A DNA stretch of 14,146 bases from Frankiales bacterium (GTDB lineage: Bacteria; Actinomycetota; Actinomycetes; Mycobacteriales; SCTD01), in assembly GCA_025965735.1 (NCBI GenBank), contig JAOPWK010000137.1:1-14146 (forward strand), written 5' to 3'. Position 1 is the stretch's first letter. Each line of letters begins with the position of its first letter. Below, in pieces: positions 1 to 8,817 of the stretch. Made by a program: the position numbers and the translations under genes. The notes under the pieces were generated by a model that was given only the letters and a program-made list of their open reading frames with translations, made no database searches and was not told where the DNA came from.

Positions 1-1
1 C

Positions 2-595
2 GTGCAGGTCATCGTCTACACCGGCGCGATCCTCATGCTGTTCCTGTTCGTGCTGATGCTCGTCGGCGTCGACAGCAGCGACTCGCTCATCGAGACCCTG
101 CGCGGGCACCGCGTGCTCGCGCTGATCGTCGGGCTCGGCTTCGCCGCGCTGCTGATGGGGACGATCGCGTCTGCCGTGGTCGGTGACGACGGCACCGTCG
201 CCGCGGTCGGGCTCGACACCGCCAACGAGGACGGCAACGTCGTCGGGATCGCGCGGCTGCTGTTCACCGACTACCTGTTCGCCTTCGAGGTCACCAGCGC
301 GCTGCTCATCACCGCCGCTCTGGGCGCCATGGTGCTGGCGCACAAGGAGCGGACCGAGCCCAAGCTGACGCAGCGGGAGATGGCCCGCCGGCGCTTCGCC
401 GGCGGCCACCCCTTCCCGCTGCCCGGCCCGGGCGTGTTCGCCGGCCACCAGTCCACCGCCACGCCGGCCCTGCTGCCCGACGGCAGCGAGGCCGAGGACA
501 GCGTCAGCCCCATCCTCGAGCGCGCGGACGTCCGGCAGCACGGCGACGAGCCCGCGGTCGGCGACTCCGAGCTGGAAGGCGGGGCGAAGCGGTGA
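2..595 (+). CDS. nuoJ: NADH-quinone oxidoreductase subunit J (NuoJ), 5'-truncated
   Basis: This is a membrane subunit of proton-pumping complex I, sitting in the membrane arm between the quinone-site end (NuoH/NuoA) and the pumps. The reading frame is open to the window edge. The first visible residues (VQVIVYTGAI, then FLFVLMLVG) are the family's third transmembrane helix, so the N-terminus and two helices lie outside the window. The GTG at base 2 is an internal codon, not the start. Two more hydrophobic helices follow at visible residues about 38-60 and 91-113. The tail of about 80 hydrophilic residues contains KLTQRE, GGHPFPLPGPGVF and TPALLPDGS; I recall such a tail as usual in actinobacterial NuoJ. 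The stop overlaps the nuoK start in a GTGA (592-595), which indicates translational coupling. Identity is certain; length cannot be judged. Confidence 0.95.
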   Translation: MQVIVYTGAILMLFLFVLMLVGVDSSDSLIETLRGHRVLALIVGLGFAALLMGTIASAVVGDDGTVAAVGLDTANEDGNVVGIARLLFTDYLFAFEVTSALLITAALGAMVLAHKERTEPKLTQREMARRRFAGGHPFPLPGPGVFAGHQSTATPALLPDGSEAEDSVSPILERADVRQHGDEPAVGDSELEGGAKR

Positions 596-891
596 ACGAG
601 TCGTACTACCTGCTGCTCGCCGCGCTGCTGTTCACCATCGGCGGCATGGGCGTGCTGCTGCGCCGCAACGCGATCCTCGTCTTCATGAGCGTCGAGCTGA
701 TGCTCAACTCGGTCAACCTGACCCTGGTCACCTTCAGCCGCACCACCGGCACGCTCGACGGTCAGGTCATGGCGTTCTTCGTCATGGTGGTGGCCGCCGC
801 CGAGGTCGTCGTCGGCCTGGCGATCATCATGAGCATCTTCCGCAGCCGCCGCTCGGCCTCGGTCGACGACGTCAACCTGCTCAAGTACTAG
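592..891 (+). CDS. nuoK: NADH-quinone oxidoreductase subunit K (NuoK)
   Basis: A small three-helix membrane subunit of complex I, related to MrpC antiporter subunits, that contributes to the proton path next to NuoJ and NuoN. At 99 residues it has the usual family length. Helices fall at about 5-22, 27-48 and 58-82. Both conserved membrane glutamates are visible: E35 in SVELMLNS and E71 in AAAEVVVGLAI. The LRRN loop between helices 1 and 2 and the short polar C-terminus ending NLLKY also match the family. The GTG start at 592 shares GTGA with the nuoJ stop. Downstream lies an unusually long 84-base gap before nuoL, whereas most junctions in this operon overlap. Confidence 0.97.
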   Translation: MNESYYLLLAALLFTIGGMGVLLRRNAILVFMSVELMLNSVNLTLVTFSRTTGTLDGQVMAFFVMVVAAAEVVVGLAIIMSIFRSRRSASVDDVNLLKY

Positions 892-903
892 CCCCACCCC
901 GCA

Positions 904-923
904 CGCGGCCCTGAACCGCCGCG
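904..923 (+). other. short GC-rich hairpin in the nuoK-nuoL gap
   Basis: CGCGGC (904-909) pairs with GCCGCG (918-923) around an 8-base loop. It lies between the nuoK stop and the purine-rich region before nuoL. There is no T-run after it, so it is not a classical terminator. It could be an mRNA-processing or stability element in the intercistronic gap, or chance in GC-rich DNA. Confidence 0.25.
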
Positions 924-949
924 CCACCACAGAGGACGAGGACCGACCC

Positions 950-975
950 GTGCTGCCCACCAGCGGAGCGACCCG

Positions 976-979
<4 letters not shown>
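950..979 (+). other. possible 9-codon leader ORF overlapping the nuoL start
   Basis: A GTG at 950 opens a nine-codon frame reading MLPTSGATR, with its TGA at 977-979. This stop overlaps the nuoL GTG (976-978) in the same GTGA arrangement used at other junctions of this operon. A purine-rich stretch, AGAGGACGAGGA (931-942), lies 7 bases ahead of the GTG, which is good ribosome-binding-site spacing. nuoL also has its own weaker GGAG (965-968) at 7 bases. The mini-ORF could deliver ribosomes to nuoL by termination-reinitiation. A frame this short can arise by chance; the combination of site, spacing and overlap is the only support. Confidence 0.3.
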
Positions 980-2951
<1,972 letters not shown>

Positions 2952-2955
<4 letters not shown>

Positions 2956-4688
2956 GCGACACGCCCTGGCTGACGATCCTCATGGTCGTGCCGCTCGTCG
3001 GCGCGCTGGTCGTCGCCGCCCTCCCGAAGGGCCGCGACCTGCTCGCCAAGCAGGTCGCCCTGCTGACCTCGCTGGTCGTGCTCGCGCTCACGATCGTGAT
3101 GTGCGCGGCGTTCGAGCCCACCGGTGACCGCTTCCAGTTCGCGCAGGCCTACGACTGGATCCCGGCCTTCGGCGTGCAGTACGCCGTCGGCGTCGACGGC
3201 ATCGCGCTGGTGCTCATCGCGCTGACCGCGGTGCTCGTGCCGGTCGTCCTGCTGGCCAGCTGGTACGACGCCGACCCCGAGGCCGAGAGCACCGCCGGCG
3301 TGGCCCGCGGCGCGGCCGCCCGCACGATGGACAGCGACCAGGCGCACGCCACCTCGCCCGACATCGGCCCGCTGGTGGAGAGCGCCGCCCGCAGCGGCGG
3401 CGCGACCGCCGTGCTGGAGCGTCCGGCGCAGGACGCCGCCAACCCCGCCACCGTGCCGCCGGCCGAGCCTGCGCGCAGGCGCAGCGTCAAGACCTTCTTC
3501 GCGCTGCTGCTCGTGCTCGAGACGATGATGATCGGCGTCTTCGCCGCGACCGACGTCTTCCTGTTCTACGTCTTCTTCGAGGCGATGCTCATCCCGATGT
3601 ACTTCCTGATCGGGAGCTACGGCGGGCCGCGCCGGTCGTACGCCGCCGTGAAGTTCCTGCTCTACAGCCTGGTCGGCGGGCTGCTCATGCTCGCGGCCGT
3701 CATCGGGCTGTACGTCGTCAGCGCCAGCCAGGGCGAGGGCACCTTCGCCTTCGAGCAGCTGACCGAGCTCGAGATCAGCACGCCGGTGCAGATCGCGCTG
3801 TTCAGCGGCTTCTTCATCGCCTTCGCCATCAAGGCGCCGCTGTTCCCGTTCCACACCTGGCTGCCCGACGCGGGTGCCGAGGCGCCCGTCGGAGGCGCCG
3901 TGCTGCTCGTCGGCATCCTGGACAAGGTCGGCACGTTCGGCTTCCTGCGCTACTGCCTGCCGCTGTTCCCGGAGGCCTCGCGCATCCTCGGGCCGTACGT
4001 CATCGTCCTGTGCGTCATCGGCATCCTGTACGGCGCGCTGCTCGCCATGGGCCAGAAGGACCTCAAGCGACTGGTCTCGTACACCTCGGTCGCGCACTTC
4101 GGCTTCATCGGCCTCGGCGTCTTCGCGTTCACCAGCCAGGCCCAGACCGGCGCGGTGCTCTACATGGTCAACCACGGCCTCAGCACCGGCGCGCTGTTCC
4201 TCGTCATCGGCTTCCTCATCGTCCGCGGGCGCAGCCGGATGACGGCCGACTACTCCGGTGTCGCGAACGTCGCGCCGATCCTGGCCGGCACGTTCCTCAT
4301 CGCCGGCCTGTCCTCGCTGGCGCTGCCCGGGTTGTCGACGTTCATCAGCGAGTTCCTCGTGCTGATCGGCACGTACACGCGCTACCCGGTGGCTGCGGTG
4401 CTGTCCGCGCTCGGCATCATCCTGGCCGCGCTCTACATCCTGCTCGCCTACCAGCGCACGATGCAGGGCCCGCTGCGGCTGCCCTCCCACCTGGGCGAGC
4501 GGATGCGCGACCTGAACCTGCGCGAGGTGCTCGCCGTCGCGCCGCTGCTGGCGCTGATGATCTTCCTGGGCTTCTACCCGAAGCCGCTCACGGACGTCAT
4601 CACGCCGGCCGTGGACGCCACCATGCAGGACGCCGGCGTCTCCGACCCGGAACCGACCCAGGGGCGCGCTGCCGCCCCGACCCGCTGA
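2952..4688 (+). CDS. nuoM: NADH-quinone oxidoreductase subunit M (NuoM) with a large loop insertion
   Basis: The middle antiporter-like pump of complex I, with 578 residues; about 500-530 is more usual. Conserved features include E210 in FYVFFEAMLIPMYFLIG, K234 in AAVKFLLYS, K294 in FAIKAPLFPFHTWLPDA, K325 in GILDKVGTFGFLRY, H408 in MVNHGLSTGALF and E467 in STFISEFLVLIG. Residues about 105-177 form a hydrophilic Ala/Pro/Glu-rich stretch between the helix ending VVLLASW and the one starting KTFFALLLVLE, where most family members have only a short loop. It accounts for the extra length. The reading frame is intact through it. GAGG (2940-2943) lies 8 bases before the ATG. The stop carries the Shine-Dalgarno of nuoN (GAGGA, 4687-4691). 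Confidence 0.96.
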
Positions 4689-4695
4689 GGACGCC

Positions 4696-6234
4696 ATGCC
4701 CACCGACATCCAGTCCCCGGAGATCGCCTACGGGCCGATCCTCCCGCTGCTGATCGTCTTCGGCGCGGCCGTCATCGGCGTGCTGATCGAGGCCTTCGCG
4801 CCGGCGAGCAAGCGCCGCACGCTGCAGATCGTCGTGGCGGCGCTCGGCCTGCTCGGGGCGCTCGCCGCCACCATCTCGCTGGCCGGCACGCAGGAGCTCG
4901 TGTTCGCCGAGGCCATCGCCGTCGACGGCGTCTCCCTGTTCCTGTGGGGGACCCTGGCCGTGCTCGGCCTGGCGTCGATCTTCCTGCTGAGCGAGCGCTC
5001 GCTGGACGCCTCCGGTGGCGCCGTCGTCGCCCGGGCATCGGTGCTGCCCGGCTCGCGCGAGGACGTGCAGCTGGCCGAGGCGACCGAGGTGCAGACGGAG
5101 ATCTACCCGCTGGCGATGTTCAGCCTCGGCGGGATGATGCTGTTCCCGGCCTCGAACAACCTGCTGCTGATGTTCATCGCGCTCGAGGTGCTCTCGCTGC
5201 CGCTGTACCTCATGGCCGGGCTCGCCCGCCGTCGCCGCCTGCTGTCGCAGGAGGCCGCCGTGAAGTACTTCCTGCTGGGTGCGTTCGCCTCCGCGTTCTT
5301 CCTCTACGGCGTGGCCCTGCTGTACGGCTACGCCGGCAGCGTCGACCTGGGCGACGTCTTCACCGCCACAGGCCTGGCGCAGTCCAACGAGGCGCTGCTG
5401 TTCGTCGGCCTCGCGATGCTCGCGGTCGGCCTGCTGTTCAAGGTCGGCGCGGTGCCGTTCCAGGCCTGGACGCCGGACGTCTACCAGGGCGCGCCCACGC
5501 CGGTCACCGCGATGATGGCGGCGACCACGAAGATCGCCGCGTTCGGTGCGCTGCTGCGCGTGCTCTACGTGGGCTTCGGCCGGACCGAGTGGGACTGGCG
5601 CCCGATGATGTGGGGGATCGCCATCCTCACGATGGTCATCGGCGCGCTGCTCGCCGTCACGCAGACCGACGTCAAGCGGATGCTCGCCTACTCCTCCGTC
5701 GCGCACACCGGCTTCATCCTCGTCGGCGTCATCGCGCTGTCGCGGGACGGCCTGAGCGGCACGCTGTTCTACCTGCTGGCCTACGGCTTCACGACACTCG
5801 CCTCGTTCGCCGTCGTGACGCTGGTGCGCGACAGCAGCGGCGAGGCCACGCACCTCGCGCAGTGGGCGGGCCTGGGCCGCAAGAGCCCGCTGGTGGCCGG
5901 CACCTTCGCGTTCTTCCTGTTCGCGCTGGCCGGCATCCCGCTGACCTCGGGCTTCATGGCCAAGTACGCCGTGTTCAAGGCGGGTGTCGACGAGGGCCTC
6001 ACGGCGCTGGTCGTCATCGGCCTGCTGGCCAGCGCGGTGACCGCGTTCTTCTACGCCCGCGTCGTCGTGCTGATGTTCTTCAGCGAGCCCGCGCCGGACG
6101 GCCCGACGGTCTCCGTGCCGAGCGGCTACACCGCCGGCGCGATCGCGCTGGGCCTCGCCGTCACCGTCGTCCTGGGTGTGCTGCCCCAGCCCGTGCTCGA
6201 CCTCGCCGAGCGCGCGTCGCAGTTCGTCTACTGA
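4696..6234 (+). CDS. nuoN: NADH-quinone oxidoreductase subunit N (NuoN)
   Basis: The third antiporter-like pump of complex I, next to NuoK, with 512 residues. Diagnostic segments are E164 in ALEVLSLPLYLMAGL, K190 in EAAVKYFLLGAF, K249 in LLFKVGAVPFQAWTPDVYQGAPT, K279 in ATTKIAAF, the DVKRMLAYSSVAHTGF stretch, and K423 in SGFMAKYAVFK, where NuoN carries lysine instead of the glutamate of NuoM. A polar loop of about 30 residues (102-134) precedes the helix starting YPLAMFSLGG; I recall similar loops in actinobacterial NuoN. The ATG is set by GAGGA (4687-4691) with 4-base spacing inside the nuoM stop region. The TGA shares its last A with the ATG of the polyprenyl synthase gene (TGATG, 6232-6236), so the downstream genes are probably in the same transcript. 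Confidence 0.96.
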   Translation: MPTDIQSPEIAYGPILPLLIVFGAAVIGVLIEAFAPASKRRTLQIVVAALGLLGALAATISLAGTQELVFAEAIAVDGVSLFLWGTLAVLGLASIFLLSERSLDASGGAVVARASVLPGSREDVQLAEATEVQTEIYPLAMFSLGGMMLFPASNNLLLMFIALEVLSLPLYLMAGLARRRRLLSQEAAVKYFLLGAFASAFFLYGVALLYGYAGSVDLGDVFTATGLAQSNEALLFVGLAMLAVGLLFKVGAVPFQAWTPDVYQGAPTPVTAMMAATTKIAAFGALLRVLYVGFGRTEWDWRPMMWGIAILTMVIGALLAVTQTDVKRMLAYSSVAHTGFILVGVIALSRDGLSGTLFYLLAYGFTTLASFAVVTLVRDSSGEATHLAQWAGLGRKSPLVAGTFAFFLFALAGIPLTSGFMAKYAVFKAGVDEGLTALVVIGLLASAVTAFFYARVVVLMFFSEPAPDGPTVSVPSGYTAGAIALGLAVTVVLGVLPQPVLDLAERASQFVY

Positions 6235-7244
6235 TGGCGGTCCTCCGGGTGAGGGGCAGCGGAACGGTGCTCGAGGCGGCCGACCCCGCCCTGGCCGCTG
6301 CCGTCCAGGAGGGGCTCGGCGTCGTCGAGGAGCGCCTGCGCGACGTCGTGCGCAGCGCCCACCCGATGCTCGACGTCACCGCCGGTCACCTGGCCGAGGC
6401 CGGCGGCAAGCGGGTGCGCCCGCTGCTCGCCCTGCTGGCCGCGCGGCTCGGCGACCCGCACGCGCCGCAGGTCGTGGACGCCGCCGTGGTCGTGGAGCTG
6501 ACGCACCTGGCGACGCTGTACCACGACGACGTGATGGACGAGGCCGCCGTGCGGCGCGGGGCACCGAGCGCCAACGCCCGGTGGAGCAACACGGTCGCGA
6601 TCCTCACCGGCGACTTCCTGTTCGCCCGCGCCTCCGACCTGACCGCCGGCCTCGGCACCGAAGCCACCCGCATCCAGTCGCGCACCTTCGCGCGGCTGGT
6701 CGAGGGGCAGATCTCCGAGACCGCCGGACCGGCCGAGGGCCAGGACCCCGTCGAGCACCACCTGCAGGTCATCGCGGACAAGACCGCCTCGCTCATCGCC
6801 ACCTCCGCCCGGCTGGGCGCGATGACGGCCGGCGCGGCTCCCGCGGACGTCGAGCGGGTGGCCCGCTTCGGCGAGGTGTTCGGTACCGCCTTCCAGCTCT
6901 CGGACGACCTCATCGACGTGCTGTCCGAGACCGAGAAGTCCGGCAAGACCCCCGGCACCGACCTGCGCGAGGGCATCCGCACGCTGCCGGTGCTGCTCGT
7001 GCTCGCCGGCGACGACCCGGGTGGCGCACGGCTGCGCGAGCTGCTGCAGGGCGGGCTTCCCGACGACGCGCTGCACGCGGAGGCGCTCGCGCTGCTGCGC
7101 GCCCACCCCGCGATGGACGCTGCGCGCGCACGGCTGCAGGGGTACGTCGACGAGGCACGCGCGGTGGCCGACGACCTGCCGGCCGGGCCGGTGCGCGAGG
7201 CGCTGCACGCGCTCACCGACTTCGTGCTGGCCCGCACCGGCTGA
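6234..7244 (+). CDS. long-chain trans-polyprenyl diphosphate synthase
   Basis: A 336-residue all-helical isoprenyl diphosphate synthase that condenses isopentenyl diphosphate onto an allylic primer. Substrate motifs run in order: GGKRVRP (57-63), the first Asp-rich motif DDVMD (98-102), DKTASL (182-187), the second Asp-rich motif DDLID (224-228), and KTPGTDLREGIRTLPVLL. The residues four and five places before the first Asp motif are small (T94, A93), with no bulky aromatic there, which by family rule favours long products. In actinobacteria such enzymes make the C35-C50 tail of menaquinone. Its place directly after nuoN, sharing one base with it, fits a role in supplying the quinone that complex I reduces. 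The exact chain length cannot be read. The ATG at 6234 was chosen for this junction; the frame is open further upstream only as a shadow of nuoN. Confidence 0.9.
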   Translation: MAVLRVRGSGTVLEAADPALAAAVQEGLGVVEERLRDVVRSAHPMLDVTAGHLAEAGGKRVRPLLALLAARLGDPHAPQVVDAAVVVELTHLATLYHDDVMDEAAVRRGAPSANARWSNTVAILTGDFLFARASDLTAGLGTEATRIQSRTFARLVEGQISETAGPAEGQDPVEHHLQVIADKTASLIATSARLGAMTAGAAPADVERVARFGEVFGTAFQLSDDLIDVLSETEKSGKTPGTDLREGIRTLPVLLVLAGDDPGGARLRELLQGGLPDDALHAEALALLRAHPAMDAARARLQGYVDEARAVADDLPAGPVREALHALTDFVLARTG

Positions 7245-7245
7245 C

Positions 7246-7734
7246 GTGCCTCTGCAGACGGCGGCGCCGGCCGTCCTGGTCCTCGACCGGTTCCGCCTGA
7301 CCGTCCTCAACGTCGGCCTCGCGTGCTGCGCCGTCGAGGCGATGATCGGCGCGCTGGAGGCCGACGGACGGGTGCCGTACGCCGCACCCGGTGAGCCGGT
7401 CGAGGTGATGGTCGTGTCCGGCACCGTCACCGCGAAGCTCGCCCCGCTCGTGCAGCAGCTGCACGCGACGACTCCCGGCTGCCGGGTCGTGGCCTTCGGC
7501 GCCTGCGCGAGCAGCGGCGGGCCGTACTGGGACTCCTACTGCGTGACCTCGGGGGTGGACCAGCTCGTCCCGGTCGACCTCTACGTGCCGGGCTGCCCGC
7601 CACGGCCGCAGGCGCTGCTGGACGCGCTCCGCGCCCTGGTCCCCGCGACAGCAGCGCCCGCCGCGTCGACCGCCGGACTGGTGCGGCCGGCCGTCGAGGT
7701 GGGGCCGCAGGAGCTGCGGGCGCGGTCGCTGTGA
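7246..7734 (+). CDS. NuoB-like [4Fe-4S] subunit, shortened paralogue
   Basis: A 162-residue member of the complex I 20 kDa / hydrogenase small-subunit family. NuoB carries cluster N2, the last FeS centre before quinone. All four N2 ligand positions are present: the tandem C27-C28 in GLACCAVEAM, C87 in FGACASSGG, and C117 in YVPGCPPRPQALLDAL. VSGTVTAKLAPLVQQL (57-72) matches the family's GxVxxKMAP strand and helix. It is shorter than standard NuoB: the N-terminus is brief, and the RYDxxRFGxExFRASPRQAD-type segment expected between the tandem cysteines and this strand is missing. The GTG start lies one base after the preceding stop (TGACGTG); the end overlaps the next gene in GTGA. The canonical nuoB of this genome should lie upstream of the window. 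It could function in an alternative complex I or a hydrogenase-like module. Confidence 0.88.
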   Translation: MPLQTAAPAVLVLDRFRLTVLNVGLACCAVEAMIGALEADGRVPYAAPGEPVEVMVVSGTVTAKLAPLVQQLHATTPGCRVVAFGACASSGGPYWDSYCVTSGVDQLVPVDLYVPGCPPRPQALLDALRALVPATAAPAASTAGLVRPAVEVGPQELRARSL

Positions 7735-8267
7735 GCATCAGCGAGCGGCTCGCGACGGTGCTGCCCGGCGCCACCGTGAGCACGTCGTACGGCGTCGTCA
7801 CCGCGGACGTCCCGCCGGCGGACTGGGTGGCGGCAGTGACCGCCGTCCGCGACGACCCGGAGCTGGACGGCAGCTACTTCGACGTGCTGCTCGCCGTGGA
7901 CGAGCACCCGCGCGGCTTCGACGTGGTGGTGCGGCTCTGGTCCGTCGCCGGGCGGCACGGCGTCCACCTGCGCACCTCGCTCCCGCGCGAGGACCCGCGG
8001 CTGGCCTCGCTGGTCGCCGTGTTCGCCGGCGCTTCCTGGCACGAGCGGGAGGCCGCCGAGATGTTCGGCATCGCGTTCGACGGGCACCCGCACCTGGTGC
8101 CGCTGCTCCTGCCGGACGGCTTCGACGGCCACCCGCTGCGCAAGGAGCGGGTGCTGGCTGCGCGGCAGGTGCCGTGGCCCGGCGCGGTCGACCCGGCGGG
8201 CAAGACCGGCCGGCGGCTGCAGCCGCCCGGTTCGCCGGTGCCGGTGCCGCCGGGGGACCCGCTGTGA
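7731..8267 (+). CDS. NuoC-like (30 kDa) subunit paralogue
   Basis: A 178-residue protein of the complex I 30 kDa subunit family. The signature region is clear: VFAGASWHEREAAEMFGI (97-114), then FDGHPHL (116-122) and LLPDGFDGHPLRKER (127-141). The N-terminal half (about 5-95) is the alpha/beta region that leads into it. Two departures from the usual pattern are visible: the acidic residue before MFG is Glu rather than Asp, and the usual LRR after GHPD is replaced by LVP. A Pro/Gly-rich tail (150-178) ends the protein. In complex I, NuoC packs against NuoD and NuoB; no NuoD-like gene adjoins here. Both ends overlap their neighbours in GTGA (7731-7734 and 8264-8267), so the trio is translationally coupled. 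Confidence 0.88.
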   Translation: MSISERLATVLPGATVSTSYGVVTADVPPADWVAAVTAVRDDPELDGSYFDVLLAVDEHPRGFDVVVRLWSVAGRHGVHLRTSLPREDPRLASLVAVFAGASWHEREAAEMFGIAFDGHPHLVPLLLPDGFDGHPLRKERVLAARQVPWPGAVDPAGKTGRRLQPPGSPVPVPPGDPL

Positions 8268-8752
8268 GCGAGTCGAACGAGGACCCGGTGGAGCAGCCCG
8301 GGCTCCAGCAGCGGGACACCCATCTCGAGCCGCCGACGCGCAGCCGCGGCACCATCGCGCTGCTCGAGGAGAACTGCACCGTCTGCATGCTCTGCGCGCG
8401 CGAGTGCCCGGACTGGTGCCTGCATGTCGAGGGCCACACGGAGGCCGCACCGCCGGCCGGGCCAGGTGGTCGGCCGCGCGTGCGCAACGTGCTCGACCGC
8501 TTCGCCATCGACTGGTCGCTGTGCATGTACTGCGGCATCTGCGTCGAGGTCTGCCCGTTCGACGCGCTGTTCTGGGCGCCGGCGCTCGTACCGGCCGACG
8601 GGGAGCGGCCGGTCGAGGAGCAGGCCGACCTGCGCGCCTGGCTGGCCGACGTGCCGCCGCCGCCCCCGCTGGACCCGGCCGCGGACAAGGCCGAGGAGGT
8701 CGTCGCCGCGGAGCGGCTGGAGGCCGTCGCGAAGGCCCGCCGCACGCGCTGA
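8264..8752 (+). CDS. NuoI-like 2x[4Fe-4S] ferredoxin-type subunit
   Basis: A 162-residue protein with two complete [4Fe-4S] motifs: C38-x2-C41-x2-C44-x3-C48-P and C87-x2-C90-x2-C93-x3-C97-P. This is the arrangement of NuoI (TYKY, clusters N6a/N6b), which passes electrons toward NuoB. The spacer (about 52-86) contains GGRPRVRNVLDRFAIDWSLCMYC, and I recall this form in the second, shorter nuo cluster of Streptomyces. The polar, Pro-rich N-terminus lacks the amphipathic membrane-facing region usual before the first motif in NuoI. The C-terminal part has a five-proline run (131-135) and then a charged, probably helical stretch (138-162). The GTG start shares GTGA with the NuoC-like stop; an extension further upstream would lie inside that gene. 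It is the last gene of the coupled trio. Confidence 0.88.
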   Translation: MSESNEDPVEQPGLQQRDTHLEPPTRSRGTIALLEENCTVCMLCARECPDWCLHVEGHTEAAPPAGPGGRPRVRNVLDRFAIDWSLCMYCGICVEVCPFDALFWAPALVPADGERPVEEQADLRAWLADVPPPPPLDPAADKAEEVVAAERLEAVAKARRTR

Positions 8753-8756
8753 GCCG

Positions 8757-8782
8757 GAACGCGCGGCCCGCGGTCCGCGTTC
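8757..8782 (+). terminator. GC-rich inverted repeat between the NuoI-like gene and htpX
   Basis: GAACGCG (8757-8763) is exactly complementary to CGCGTTC (8776-8782). After a bulged C, a further four pairs (8765-8768 with 8772-8775, one of them G-T) leave a 3-base loop. It starts 4 bases after the trio's stop codon. There is no long T-run behind it, only TTCTAAC, so it may be a weak terminator, an attenuator ahead of htpX, or an operator palindrome. The sequence does not decide between these. Confidence 0.4.
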
Positions 8783-8800
8783 TAACGGGCGCAGGAACAC

Positions 8801-8810
8801 AGGAGGAGGA
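8801..8810 (+). promoter_or_regulatory. strong ribosome binding site of htpX
   Basis: AGGAGGAGGA ends 7 bases before the GTG at 8818. It fixes that GTG as the start of htpX, although the reading frame stays open well upstream inside the NuoI-like gene. It is the clearest Shine-Dalgarno in the window and suggests htpX is translated independently rather than by coupling. Confidence 0.8.
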
Positions 8811-8817
8811 CACCGCT

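Noticed and set aside
4999..5097. Polar loop of about 30 residues in NuoN as an unusual insertion
   Set aside because: I recall similar loops in other actinobacterial NuoN proteins, so it is probably a clade feature, unlike the NuoM insertion.
4944..6233. In-frame extension of the polyprenyl synthase frame upstream through nuoN
   Set aside because: The extension is Arg/Ala/Pro-rich shadow sequence; family homology begins after the ATG at 6234, which sits at the nuoN stop.
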